Made by a program: the position numbers and the translations under genes. From Paracoccus chinensis (GTDB lineage Bacteria > Pseudomonadota > Alphaproteobacteria > Rhodobacterales > Rhodobacteraceae): a DNA stretch of 64,000 nt. Of the stretch, positions 35,357-43,561 are shown piece after piece (within the stretch, counting starts at the first letter, position 1; each line of letters opens with the position of its first letter). The notes beneath the pieces are model-generated. The model was not told the origin of the DNA and did not search any database. It worked only from the letters and a program-made list of their open reading frames with translations. Location of the stretch: contig NZ_FNGE01000003.1 of assembly GCF_900102885.1 (NCBI RefSeq), forward strand, positions 248,001 through 312,000, read 5' to 3'.

Positions 35357-36486
35357 TGGGCGCCCCGCTGGAAGGGCTGCGCGTCGTCGAACTGGCGCGC
35401 ATCCTCGCCGGCCCCTGGATCGGCCAGACGCTGGCCGATCTTGGCGCCGAGGTCATCAAGGTCGAGGCACCCGAGGGCGACGACACCCGCCGCTGGGGGC
35501 CTCCGTTCTTGGACCGCCCCCGACCCGACGGCGGGACGGAACGGGTCGCGGCCTATTTCCACGCGGCAAACCGGGGCAAGACCTCGATCACCTGCGATTT
35601 CTCGGATGCCGAGGACCTCGCACGGCTGAAGGAACTGATCGCCACGGCGGACGTGGTGGTCGAGAACTTCAAGGTCGGCGGACTCAGGCGCTTTGGCCTC
35701 GACTACGAAAGCCTCGCGGCGGCGAACCCGCGCCTCGTCTATGCTTCGGTCACGGGCTTCGGGCAGGACGGCCCAAGGGCGACGCAACCAGGCTATGACT
35801 TCCTGATCCAGGGCATGTGCGGGATCATGGACCTGACCGGAGAGCCGGACGGCGAGCCGCAGAAGGTCGGCGTCGCTTGGATCGACATCTTCACCGGGCT
35901 TTACGGCGTCATCGGCATCCAGGCCGCGCTGGCCGAACGGGAACGTTCCGGCAAGGGCCAGCATGTGGACCTGTCGCTGCTGGACACGGGCGTGGCGGTT
36001 CTGGCGAACCAGGCGATGAACCAGATGATCGGCGGCATCACGCCCCGGCGGCTTGGGAACGCCCATCCGAACATCGTGCCCTACCAGCTTTTCCCCGCAT
36101 CCGATGGCCATGTCATCATCGCCTGCGGGAATGACCGGCAGTTCGTGAGCCTCTGTCGCGCCTTGGGACTGGAGGGACTGGCCGATAACCCCGACTATGC
36201 CACCAACCCCGCCCGCGTGGCGAACCGCGCGGCGCTGTGCCCCCTGATAGCCGAAGCGACTGCCCGGCTGCCCCGTGCCGGCATCATCGCGGCGCTGGAA
36301 CAGGCAGGTGTTCCCGCCGGGCCGATCAACAGCGTGGCCGACGCCCTGGCCGAGCCGCAGATCGAGGCGCGCGGCCTCAAGATCACCCCCGAGGGCATCC
36401 CCGGCCTGCGCACCCCCATCGCCTTTTCCCGCAGCGAACTGGTGCTGGACAAGGCGGCACCCATGCTGCCGAAAAGGGACGCCTGA
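35356..36486 (+). CDS. CaiB/BaiF family CoA-transferase, probably succinyl-CoA:glutarate
   Basis: A 376-residue family III CoA-transferase. The N-terminus LEGLRVVELARILAGPWIGQTLADLGAEVIKVE is diagnostic, and the aspartate that forms the acyl anhydride is probably D165 in LTGEPDGEP. Later motifs GKGQHVDLSLLDTGVAVL and QAGVPAGPINSV are typical. One-base overlap with gcdH implies it supplies glutaryl-CoA to that enzyme, as SUGCT-type transferases do; this is context-based. No acyl-CoA thioesterase or ETF gene is adjacent. Confidence 0.92.
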   Translation: MGAPLEGLRVVELARILAGPWIGQTLADLGAEVIKVEAPEGDDTRRWGPPFLDRPRPDGGTERVAAYFHAANRGKTSITCDFSDAEDLARLKELIATADVVVENFKVGGLRRFGLDYESLAAANPRLVYASVTGFGQDGPRATQPGYDFLIQGMCGIMDLTGEPDGEPQKVGVAWIDIFTGLYGVIGIQAALAERERSGKGQHVDLSLLDTGVAVLANQAMNQMIGGITPRRLGNAHPNIVPYQLFPASDGHVIIACGNDRQFVSLCRALGLEGLADNPDYATNPARVANRAALCPLIAEATARLPRAGIIAALEQAGVPAGPINSVADALAEPQIEARGLKITPEGIPGLRTPIAFSRSELVLDKAAPMLPKRDA

Positions 36487-36662
36487 TCCCGCGCCATGCC
36501 GCCTTGCCCCAAGGCCCTCCAGGCTTGCCGAGGCACGCAGGATACCTCGTGAAGCGGCGGGGCTTTTCCTGTCTTAACGGACCCAGCGGCTGCCGCCTCA
36601 TCCAGGATGGCGGCCGACTGCCGCAAGGCAACATGAACGACATAGCAGGCAGAGGAGGAAAC

Positions 36663-37643
36663 ATGCCTATCCACCGGACCTTCGCGGCGGCGCTTGCCGC
36701 ATCCGTCCTTGTCCCCGTCGCGTCTTGGGCGCAGGGCACCTATCCCGACCGCACCGTCACGCTTGTCGTGCCCTATGCGGCGGGCGGGCCGACCGACACC
36801 GTGGCGCGGCTGGTCGCCGAGCCGATGTCCAAGGCCCTGGGCCAGCAGGTCATCATCGAGAACATGGGCGGCGCCAGCGGCACCATCGGCGCCGGCCAGG
36901 TCGCCCGGGCCGATGCCGACGGCTATACGCTGATGCTGCACACCTCGGCGCAGGCCACGAACGACCTGTTCTACGACAAGCTGGCCTATGGCTCGCGCGA
37001 GGCCTTCCAGCCGCTGGGTGTCGTCAGCCACACGCCCATGACGCTGGTGGGCCGCAAGGACCTGCCTCCGGAAACCGCTGTCGAGGCGCTGGACTACATC
37101 CGCGGAAGCGGCGAGGGGGTGGCCTTCGGCAATGCCGGCGTGGGCGGCCCGTCCTACCTCTGCGGCCTGCTGATTGAAAACCGGCTCGAAACGCCGATGG
37201 TCATGGTCCCCTATGCCGGGACAGGCCCTGCGCTGACCGACCTGCTGGGCGGCCAGATCGACCTGATCTGCGAGCAGGCGACCAACACGATCGGTCACAT
37301 CCGCAGCGGCGCGGTCAAGGCCTATGCCACGACCAGCGCCGAGCGCCTGCCCTCGCTGCCCGACCTGCCGACCCTGGCCGAGGTGGGGCTGGAGGGCTTC
37401 GAGACGACCGTCTGGCTGGGCCTTTACGGTCCCAGGGACATGCCGCAACCGGTGATCGACACGGTGGTCTCGGCGCTCCAGACCGCCCTGAAGGACCCGC
37501 TTGTCACCAAGCGTTTCGCCGACTTGGCCACCACTCCGGCGTCCGCCGAAGAGGCCACGCCAGAGGGACTGCTGGCCACGCAAGAGGCCGAGGTCGCCAA
37601 GTGGAAGGACCTGATCGAGGCGGCTGGCCTGCAGGCCAACTGA
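36663..37643 (+). CDS. Bug/TctC family tripartite tricarboxylate transporter binding protein
   Basis: A 326-residue periplasmic binding protein with a signal peptide (about 1-23, ASWA|QG). The Bug fold signature is clear: YPDRTVTLVVPYAAGGPTDTVARLVAEPM, IIENMGGASGTIGAGQVARADADGYTL and VPYAGTGPALTDLLGGQIDL. These proteins catch carboxylates such as citrate, glutarate or aromatic acids for TctA/TctB permeases. A GAGGAGGAA site lies just before the ATG. No TctAB genes are present nearby, so it is an orphan; adjacency to gcdH suggests a dicarboxylate ligand, but it has its own gap of 176 bases. Confidence 0.92.
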   Translation: MPIHRTFAAALAASVLVPVASWAQGTYPDRTVTLVVPYAAGGPTDTVARLVAEPMSKALGQQVIIENMGGASGTIGAGQVARADADGYTLMLHTSAQATNDLFYDKLAYGSREAFQPLGVVSHTPMTLVGRKDLPPETAVEALDYIRGSGEGVAFGNAGVGGPSYLCGLLIENRLETPMVMVPYAGTGPALTDLLGGQIDLICEQATNTIGHIRSGAVKAYATTSAERLPSLPDLPTLAEVGLEGFETTVWLGLYGPRDMPQPVIDTVVSALQTALKDPLVTKRFADLATTPASAEEATPEGLLATQEAEVAKWKDLIEAAGLQAN

Positions 37644-37957
37644 CCGGAAGGCCTGCTCCAAGGATCGTACCGGGGCTTCAACCTCTCGGTCCTCTGCAAA
37701 TGACGCCCCGGCCATGACAGGGGCCGGGGCGGACACGAGAGATCGGATGGCGTGTCCAAGTTCACTCGCGTGGAATGAACAGCCCGTGCGCCGCTCTGTG
37801 TCAGCCTGCCCGGCCCCTTCCCGCCCGCATCAGGCCGCGCCCTGCGACGGCAACAGGCCTGTCCTTCTAGCCGGCTTGCGGCTTTCCGGTGCTTCGGAGA
37901 TTACCAGCCTGTGCCTGCCGATGCTGTGCAGGCTTGGTTCTTGTTGAGTTTGTTTCC
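37644..37957. other. Gap before the RiPP precursor gene
   Basis: Nothing coding is supported in these 314 bases. It holds the hairpin at 37704-37731 and the adjoining dyad, then sequence without clear promoter boxes. The last 40 bases are T/G-rich (GGTTCTTGTTGAGTTTGTTTCC) with only a weak ribosome-binding site before the ATG. Confidence 0.5.
37704..37731 (+). terminator. Strong hairpin downstream of the Bug gene
   Basis: Perfect 10-bp stem CGCCCCGGCC/GGCCGGGGCG with an 8-nt loop, 60 bases past the stop at 37643. No T-run follows. A second dyad GGACACG/CGTGTCC with a 13-base spacer starts at its last base (37731-37757). Confidence 0.55.
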
Positions 37958-38101
37958 ATGAAAAAGACCTACACTGCCCCGACCCTGCAAGTCTGTGGCT
38001 CGCTGGAAGAAATGACCCAGGGCGTTGGCAACGGCGGCGGCTTCCCTGGCAAGGGCAACGCTTTCGGCCACAAGAAGAAGGTCGTGCTGACCTTCTCGTG
38101 A
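37958..38101 (+). CDS. Lasso-type RiPP leader peptide-containing precursor (orphan)
   Basis: A 47-residue peptide starting MKKTYTAPTLQVCGSLEEMTQG. This fits the leader motif YxxPxLxxxGxxxxxT recognised by the B1/RRE protein of lasso peptide systems: Y5, P8, L10, G14, T20. The cleavage site would fall just after the Thr-containing end, leaving a core starting near G22 (GVGNGGGFPGKGNAFG, then HKKKVVLTFS). That core is rich in Gly, Asn and Lys and has no Asp or Glu, so the usual ring to an acidic side chain at position 7-9 cannot form. No B1, B2 or C maturation gene lies in the window. The annotated frame opens upstream at 37889 but the family start is 37958. Whether it makes any modified product is unknown. 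Confidence 0.7.
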   Translation: MKKTYTAPTLQVCGSLEEMTQGVGNGGGFPGKGNAFGHKKKVVLTFS

Positions 38102-38279
38102 CAGATGCAGCGGAGCGCCGGGACTCGCCATGAGCGGTGGCAGGCACTCAGGATCACAGCCGCCTGGTTTCCCGTCAGCGGATTCCTGCCGGGCCGATCC
38201 CTGTCCTATCCATTCATGTAGCTAGGAAGGATGGGAACTCGCGCTAGCATGGCCGTGTTAGCGAGTGATGTGTTTCCAG

Positions 38280-38315
38280 GTGTCAGCGGGGCGCCTCGTG
38301 TCGTCCCGCTGACAC
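38280..38315. repeat. Strong 11-bp inverted repeat
   Basis: Perfect arms GTGTCAGCGGG and CCCGCTGACAC with a 14-base loop, between the convergent RiPP precursor and the Lar-like gene. It may terminate both, though no T-run is present on either side. Bases 38102-38345 otherwise show nothing recognisable. Confidence 0.55.
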
Positions 38316-38345
38316 ATGTCACCGGACCGACGCTGTCGGCGCGCA

Positions 38346-38576
38346 TCAGTGAACGGAAAACAGCCGCGAAGCGTTCGTCAGGGCCGCAAGGCCGACATGG
38401 GCGTTCCAGTTGGCTGAAGCCGAGGAAAGCGAGCATGTTGGCGCATCCCCATGGGCTCCGGTCACGAACCCACAGGTCGGGCATTCGAGTATGGCCTTCC
38501 ACGCGCTGCAGTGGTCAGCCAAGATAGATACCGACGGCGGCGCGACGGTTCCACAAGGGCATGTCTTCAGTCCCAT
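38346..38576 (-). CDS. Small zinc-ribbon protein, Lar (restriction alleviation)-like
   Basis: A 76-residue frame with a treble of cysteine motifs: KTCPCGT near the N-terminus, ECPTCGF in the middle and SANWNAHVG after it. This order (CPxCG, W..xCPxCG, then Ala...WN) resembles Lar-family phage and prophage proteins that modulate type I restriction, and similar zinc ribbons. The match is by eye and the first knuckle is CPCG rather than CPFCG. Neighbours are small unknown genes in a loosely packed stretch, fitting a mobile or phage remnant. A spurious frame cannot be excluded. Confidence 0.45.
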   Translation of the reverse strand: MGLKTCPCGTVAPPSVSILADHCSAWKAILECPTCGFVTGAHGDAPTCSLSSASANWNAHVGLAALTNASRLFSVH

Positions 38577-38847
38577 GGGTGTGCTTTCACATTGCGACGA
38601 CAGAACCCCTTAACAAAGGGAAGCTGCAAATGCACACACATATGTCGCGACGTGACGTCAAGCCGGGAGAGTGTGCCATTGCAGACCGATTGAACGCCCT
38701 CTGCAGATCACTGCGAAGGCCCGGCCAGCGGATCGCCGCAGCTCGCCACAAGGCCTCATCAGCGCGGCCCTGCGCTCGGCACGACCGACGCGAATTTGGA
38801 CTGTGCATCAAGCCGGGCCTTGCGCAGCGCCAAGCCCGAATCTCGTC
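38577..38847. other. Unassigned stretch between two small minus-strand genes
   Basis: A CCCTT-AACA-AAGGG hairpin lies at about 38607-38620. A plus-strand frame from 38630 (MHTHMSRRD...) has a GGGAAG stretch upstream but runs antisense into the next gene and is basic and low in hydrophobic pattern. No gene is supported. Confidence 0.4.
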
Positions 38848-39063
38848 TCAGTTGATTAGGACCTTCGGCGCATTGTCCGGCAGCCGCGCCAGGCCGAGGA
38901 ACTGCCGCCCCCCGATCGGGTTGACCAGCCAGAGGCCATGCGTGCTGACCTCGATGGAGACCACACCCTCGACGGCATAGCTGTGGAAGTACTCGCGCAG
39001 CGTATCCACCATATCCGGAGTGAACTCGGCAACAGCTCTTACTTGAACACCATCCTTGGCCAT
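38848..39063 (-). CDS. Small protein of unknown function (71 aa)
   Basis: The start MAKDGVQVRAVAEFTPDMV at 39063 is set by a strong AAAGAGGAG ribosome-binding site seven bases upstream; a longer frame opens at 39096. The composition is balanced, with alternating hydrophobic residues (GVVSIEVSTHGLWLVNP, ARLPDNAPKVLIN), so it looks like a real folded domain, but I recognise no family. No transmembrane segment or cysteine is present. It lies near the Lar-like gene on the same strand. Confidence 0.55.
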   Translation of the reverse strand: MAKDGVQVRAVAEFTPDMVDTLREYFHSYAVEGVVSIEVSTHGLWLVNPIGGRQFLGLARLPDNAPKVLIN

Positions 39064-39439
39064 GCGGCTCCTCTTTCCGAAACGTCCGCAGAACATGTTC
39101 TACGCTGTTAATATGGGTCCGAGCCAAGCCTCGCGGCAAGCGCTTGGTTCCCATGCCGAGCAGAACGGACATCACGTCAACGCGACAGGGCGGGTATATA
39201 TGTCTCAGACAGCGCTCGTCAGCCCTTAAGTGGGCTCCGGCTTTCTCTGGTCCGGCTCGCGATCTGGCCAGAGCGGAGGGTGAACATCAACGCTGTGAGC
39301 GTAATCTGCTGCAGTCACGGACGCCAGCCTGCCCGCGAGGCGATTCAGACTTCCGGAAGCTCCATGTTCCTTGTGCGCGAAAGGGGCGAGCAAGAAGTGA
39401 GTTTCCCAAAAGAAAGGACTGACAAGAAAATATAAGATA
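39064..39439. other. Gene-free stretch upstream of tRNA-Ser
   Basis: Nothing coding is supported in 376 bases. It holds a hairpin AGCCC-TTAAGT-GGGCT at 39221-39236 and an A-rich tract next to the tRNA 3' end. No second copy of the tRNA 3' end that would mark an integrated element was seen by eye. Confidence 0.45.
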
Positions 39440-39529
39440 TGGCGGAGACGAAGGGATTCGAACCCTCGAGACCCTTTCGGGCCTGCACCCTTAGCAGGGG
39501 TGTGCCTTCGACCACTCGGCCACGTCTCC
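39440..39529 (-). tRNA. tRNA-Ser (anticodon GCT)
   Basis: A 90-nt class II tRNA on the minus strand with encoded CCA. The acceptor stem is GGAGACG/CGTCTCC, the discriminator G, the anticodon stem closes the loop CTGCTAA (anticodon GCT), a long variable arm GGCCCGAAAGGGTC follows, and the T arm carries GGTTCGAATCC. It reads AGC/AGT codons. Confidence 0.96.
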
Positions 39530-40060
39530 GCCGCGGGGTCTAGCAGCAGGAAGCCGAGGGAAACAAGGGCCAATCTTGCATCCGGCGCGACTTTCCGACG
39601 GAACTGCCGCAAAGCCTGATCGCGCAGCATGAAGCAGGAACAAACCTCTGTGCAAAGGGTGCTTTTCGCCCCTTGTTCCTGTCGTGGTCTACCAGCCTAG
39701 TGGGTCACGGCACGTCCGGCCTGTTCTGCGCTGTCCTGCAGGCGCGTTTCCTGCTTGTCGCAGTCAAGGGCGAGCACCAGGCAACCGCCTTGGCGCGGAT
39801 TGGACAGCCGATCACTACGGCATGGCTAGCCGTTTCCGCCAAGGCTAAAACAGCCGTTCATCAATGGGGCGAGTCATGGACGGGATAAAGACGCTTGCCC
39901 GTGCTCATGCACGCTATCCTGCAGCCGAAGCTCACGGCTGATCCGATGCGCGCCCGAGCCGGAGCAGAGGTCGAACTCAACCTGCCCCGCCCCAACCTCA
40001 GTGGCCAAACTCGAATCCGCCTCCAACGCCCGCGCCCCTCAAGGCACCAGCCTCAACCCC
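39530..40060. other. Gene-free stretch between tRNA-Ser and ychF
   Basis: 531 bases without a supportable gene. A 71-codon plus-strand frame at 39673-39888 lacks a ribosome-binding site and family features. Codon composition differs from neighbouring genes, and part may be decayed sequence. Confidence 0.45.
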
Positions 40061-41158
40061 TCAGGCGTTGAACAGGAAGTGCAGGACGTCGCCGTCCTTG
40101 ACCTCGTAGGTCTTGCCTTCCACGCGGAACTTGCCGGCCTCGCGCGCCCCGGCCTCGCCCTTGCCCGCGACATAGTCGTCATAGGCGATGGTCTCGGCGC
40201 GGATGAAGCCCTTCTCGAAGTCGCCGTGGATCACGCCCGCCGCCTGCGGCGCCAGCGTGCCCTTGGTGATCGTCCAAGCGCGCGCCTCTTTCGGGCCGAC
40301 GGTGAAGTAGGTCTGCAGGCCAAGCAGGCCGTAACCTGCGCGGATCAGGCGGTCGAGCCCGGCTTCCTCCAGCCCCATCTCGGACAGGAACATCTGCGCC
40401 TCGTTGGCGGGAAGCTGGCTGATCTCCTCCTCGATCCGGGCCGAGATGACCACGTGACCCGCGCCCTGCTCGGCGGCCATCCTGGCGACGGCGTCGGAGA
40501 AGGCGTTGCCCGTGGCCGCCTCGTCCTCTGCCACGTTGCAGACGTAAAGCACGGGTTTGGCGGTCAGAAGCTGCAGCATGTCCCAGGCCTTGCGATCATC
40601 CTCGGCCACCGTGATGGTGCGCGCGGGCTGGCCGGCTTCCAGCGCGGTCTGCGCCTGCTTCAGCAGGCGTTCCTGCGCCGCCGCCTCCTTGTCGCCGCCC
40701 TTCAGCTTGCGCTGGAGGTTCGCGAGCCGCCGCTCGATCGATTCAAGGTCGGCGATCATCAGCTCGGTCTCGATCGTCTCGGCGTCGGCCACGGGGTCAA
40801 CGCGGCCCTCGACATGGGTGATGTCGCCGTCTTCGAAGCAGCGCAGGACATGGGCAATGGCGTCCACCTCGCGGATGTTGGCCAGGAACTGGTTGCCCAG
40901 GCCCTCGCCCTTGCTGGCGCCCTTCACCAGGCCCGCGATGTCCACGAAGGTGATGCGGGTCGGGATGATCTGCTTGGACCCGGCGATCTCGGCCAGGGTA
41001 TCCAGGCGCGGGTCGGGGACGGCGACCTCGCCCACGTTGGGTTCGATCGTGCAGAAGGGGAAGTTCGCGGCCTGCGCGGCGGCGGTGCGCGTCAGGGCGT
41101 TGAACAGAGTGGACTTGCCGACGTTCGGCAGCCCGACGATACCCATGCGAAAGCCCAT
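40061..41158 (-). CDS. ychF: Redox-regulated ATPase YchF
   Basis: A 365-residue Obg-related P-loop protein that binds ribosomes and prefers ATP to GTP. The G1 loop GLPNVGKST, switch region [10 protein letters not shown]3 [20 protein letters not shown] and the altered G4 NVAED (in place of NKxD) are all visible, then the coiled-coil insertion (about 130-200) and the C-terminal TGS domain ending [11 protein letters not shown]. Length is standard. It is divergent from trpA. Confidence 0.96.
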   Translation of the reverse strand: MGFRMGIVGLPNVGKSTLFNALTRTAAAQAANFPFCTIEPNVGEVAVPDPRLDTLAEIAGSKQIIPTRITFVDIAGLVKGASKGEGLGNQFLANIREVDAIAHVLRCFEDGDITHVEGRVDPVADAETIETELMIADLESIERRLANLQRKLKGGDKEAAAQERLLKQAQTALEAGQPARTITVAEDDRKAWDMLQLLTAKPVLYVCNVAEDEAATGNAFSDAVARMAAEQGAGHVVISARIEEEISQLPANEAQMFLSEMGLEEAGLDRLIRAGYGLLGLQTYFTVGPKEARAWTITKGTLAPQAAGVIHGDFEKGFIRAETIAYDDYVAGKGEAGAREAGKFRVEGKTYEVKDGDVLHFLFNA

Positions 41159-41285
41159 GATGCGATCCCTTCACTCTTTGGCGCGCTATCTAGGTCACGG
41201 GGGCGGGGGCGTAAAGCGGCCGCGCTGGCGCTTTGGGGGCGGCACCGGTAAAGCTTGAGCCGCGACGCAAGCAGAAGGCCACGGC

Positions 41286-42110
41286 ATGACCACCGACACA
41301 CTCCAGCGCCCCGCCACCCGCATTGACCGGCTGTTCGCCCGGCTGTCTTCCGAGGACCGCAAGGCCTTCGTCGCCTACATGATGGCCTTCGATCCCGACC
41401 GCGACCGCTCGCTGGAGATCATGCGCGGGTTGCCCGGCGCAGGCGTGGACATCATCGAACTGGGGATGCCCTTCACCGATCCCATGGCGGACGGGCCGAC
41501 GATCCAGCTGGCCGGGCAGCGGGCGCTGGCGGCGGGCGGCACCATCTCGGGCGTGCTGGAGATGGTGCGCCAGTTCCGCAAAGGGGATGCGGAGACCCCG
41601 ATCGTACTGATGGGCTATTACAACCCGATCTATGCGCGGGTCGGAGGGGTCGAGCGTTTCCTGACGGAAGCCGCCGAGGCCGGCATTGACGGGCTGATCG
41701 TCGTGGACCTGCCGCCCGAGGAGGATGCCGAGCTGTGCATCCCCGCGCAGAAGGCCGGGCTGAACTTCATCCGGCTGGCAACGCCCACGACGGACGACCG
41801 ACGGCTGCCGACGGTGGTGCGGAACACTTCGGGCTTCGTCTATTACGTCAGCGTCACCGGGATCACCGGCGGGCCGGCGGCGGACGCGGCCGAGGTCGCA
41901 CCCGAGGTCGCGCGCATCCGCGAGGCGGCGGGCCTGCCCGTGGTCGTGGGCTTCGGCATCTCGACGCCCGACGCCGCCGAGGCCGTCGCCGGGGTGGCGG
42001 ATGGCTGCGTCGTGGGATCGGCCATCGTCCGGCAGATCGGTGAAGGCAAGCCCGTGGCCGAGGTGATGGATTTCGTGCGCAGCCTGGCGGAAGGTGTGCA
42101 TCGGGCCTGA
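41286..42110 (+). CDS. trpA: Tryptophan synthase alpha subunit
   Basis: TrpA cleaves indole-3-glycerol phosphate to indole and glyceraldehyde-3-phosphate and passes indole to TrpB. The 274-residue protein shows the catalytic glutamate in [20 protein letters not shown], the second acid in [13 protein letters not shown], and the phosphate-binding GVTG-like [12 protein letters not shown] and [12 protein letters not shown]. No trpB, trpF or trpC gene is adjacent, so it is separated from the rest of the pathway here. AGAAGG precedes the ATG by nine bases. Confidence 0.96.
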   Translation: MTTDTLQRPATRIDRLFARLSSEDRKAFVAYMMAFDPDRDRSLEIMRGLPGAGVDIIELGMPFTDPMADGPTIQLAGQRALAAGGTISGVLEMVRQFRKGDAETPIVLMGYYNPIYARVGGVERFLTEAAEAGIDGLIVVDLPPEEDAELCIPAQKAGLNFIRLATPTTDDRRLPTVVRNTSGFVYYVSVTGITGGPAADAAEVAPEVARIREAAGLPVVVGFGISTPDAAEAVAGVADGCVVGSAIVRQIGEGKPVAEVMDFVRSLAEGVHRA

Positions 42111-42131
42111 GCGGGGCCTGGGACGCCAGGT

Positions 42132-42188
42132 GGGGGCTCTGCCCCCGCCCTTCGGGCGCCCCCGGGATATTTCAGCGAAGAAGAAGCC
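42132..42188 (+). repeat. Interspersed intergenic element, copy 2
   Basis: Hairpin GGGGGC-TCT-GCCCCC, a second hairpin GCCC-TTC-GGGC, then CCCCCGGGATATTTC, a spacer and GCGAAGAAGAAGCCC ending next to the acetyltransferase start. It matches copy 1 at 5989 in order and in its CCCGGGATA and CGAAGAAGAA blocks. Confidence 0.6.
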
Positions 42189-42189
42189 C

Positions 42190-42711
42190 ATGGCGGATGA
42201 GCGAGCGAAAGATGCGACGATCCGGGATGCCCGCGCGGGGGACGCGGCCGGAATCGCGGCCATCTGGAACCCGATCATTCGCGACACGGCGATCACCTTC
42301 TGGCCGACCGAGCGCAGCGAGGACGAGATCGCACAGATGATCGAGGCGCGCCACGCGGCGGGTCATGGCTTCCTGGTGGCCGAGGCGCCTCAGGGGATCG
42401 CGAGTTTCGCCAGCTACACCCAGTTCCGCGGCGGGGCGGGCTACGCCCGGGCGCTGGAGCATTCGATCCATGCCCATCCCGGATTTCGCGGCCGCGGCCT
42501 GGGTGCCGCGCTGCTGAAGGCGGTCGAGGATCATGCGCGGGCACGCGGCGGGCGGCTGATGATCGGGGGCATCACCGGTTCGAACGAGGGCTCGCTGCGC
42601 TTCCACGAACAACATGGCTATACCCGCTGGGGGCTGATCCCGTCGGCCGGGTGGAAATTCGGGCGCTTCCATGATCTGGTTCTGATGGGCAAGGATTTGC
42701 TGGAAAAGTGA
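42190..42711 (+). CDS. GNAT family N-acetyltransferase (phosphinothricin acetyltransferase-like)
   Basis: A 173-residue GNAT protein. The pattern TIRDARAGDAAGIAAIWNPIIRDTAITFWPTERS at the start and the acetyl-CoA loop HPGFRGRGLGAALLKAVEDHAR fit the PAT/YwnH group, as does the GGITGSNEGSLRFHEQHGYTRWG segment. Such enzymes acetylate phosphinothricin, methionine sulfoximine or similar amino-acid analogues; the true substrate is unknown. The ATG at 42190 directly follows the interspersed element, whose GAAGAAG may serve as ribosome-binding site. Confidence 0.88.
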   Translation: MADERAKDATIRDARAGDAAGIAAIWNPIIRDTAITFWPTERSEDEIAQMIEARHAAGHGFLVAEAPQGIASFASYTQFRGGAGYARALEHSIHAHPGFRGRGLGAALLKAVEDHARARGGRLMIGGITGSNEGSLRFHEQHGYTRWGLIPSAGWKFGRFHDLVLMGKDLLEK

Positions 42712-42771
42712 GCCTGCGGCGACGCGGGCTTGCTCTTCCGTAGGGGCGACGGTTTCGCTAGGGTTGTCGTC

Positions 42772-43488
42772 ATGGACGACCTCGCCCTTACCGCCCACGC
42801 CCCTCCGCATCTGCCCCCGCCGCGCGGGTTCTGGCAGCGCATCGGTGATCGCCTCGCCGCGCTGATGGGGGGCAAGCGGGCGGCGGTGCCCCCGGAACGC
42901 TCGGTCGCCTTCACCATCGGCGTGATCGCGCTTGGCGCCAAGATCGCCAAGGCCGACGGCCGCGTCGCGCGCGAGGAGGTCGCGGCCTTCCGCCGCATCT
43001 TCAAGATCCCCCGCGCCGAGGAACGCCACGCCGCCCATGTCTTCGACCTCGCGCGCAAGGACGTCGCGGGCTTCGATCTATGGGCCGAGCGGCTTGCGCG
43101 GATGTTCCCGCCTGGCGACCCGGTGCTGGTCGATGTTCTGGACGGGCTTTACGTCATCGCCACGGCGACCGCGCATGAGCTGCACGAGGGCGAGCAGATC
43201 TTCCTGGACGAGGTCGCCCGCATCTTCGGTATCTCGCCCGAGGATCACGCCGCCACCCGTGCCCGGCGCCTGCCCGGCGCGCCCCGCTGCCAGTGCTGCG
43301 AGGTCCTGGGCATCCCCCCCGGCACGCCGCTGGACCAGGCGCGGGCGCGCTATCGCGAGCTGATCCGGGAACACCACCCCGACCGCGCGCAGGCCCACGG
43401 CCTGCCACCCGAGGCCGTGCGGCTTGCGGAATCGCGCACCCGCGCCATCAACGAGGCTTGGGCCGCCTGGCGCGCGCAATACGCCTGA
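42772..43488 (+). CDS. TerB/J-domain (DjlA-like) protein
   Basis: A 238-residue protein with an N-terminal TerB-like helical domain (about 45-150: FTIGVIALGAKIAKADGRVAREEVAAFRRIF, DLWAERLARMF) and a C-terminal J domain (about 178-236) with HPD in REHHPDRAQAHG. This order is that of DjlA, a DnaK co-chaperone, but the DjlA transmembrane anchor is absent. A CQCC cysteine cluster just before the J domain is unusual. It lies 60 bases after the acetyltransferase. Confidence 0.88.
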   Translation: MDDLALTAHAPPHLPPPRGFWQRIGDRLAALMGGKRAAVPPERSVAFTIGVIALGAKIAKADGRVAREEVAAFRRIFKIPRAEERHAAHVFDLARKDVAGFDLWAERLARMFPPGDPVLVDVLDGLYVIATATAHELHEGEQIFLDEVARIFGISPEDHAATRARRLPGAPRCQCCEVLGIPPGTPLDQARARYRELIREHHPDRAQAHGLPPEAVRLAESRTRAINEAWAAWRAQYA

Positions 43489-43561
43489 GGGAACCCTGCG
43501 GACGGTCCGTCGGTTGGCAGGGCGCGCGGGACCGACCCGCGCGATTGCAGGACTGCCCCAG

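Noticed and set aside
38560..38980. 139-codon plus-strand frame
   Set aside because: Runs antisense through the 71-residue gene with the better ribosome-binding site; basic, unstructured sequence.
39226..39630. 134-codon minus-strand frame across tRNA-Ser
   Set aside because: It is the spurious translation of the tRNA (WPSGRRH...GSRGFESLRLRH pattern).
39673..39888. 71-codon plus-strand frame near tRNA-Ser
   Set aside because: No ribosome-binding site, no family pattern, neighbours absent.
37644..40060. Intact prophage or integrative element at tRNA-Ser
   Set aside because: No integrase, no repeated tRNA end and no phage structural genes; at most a remnant.
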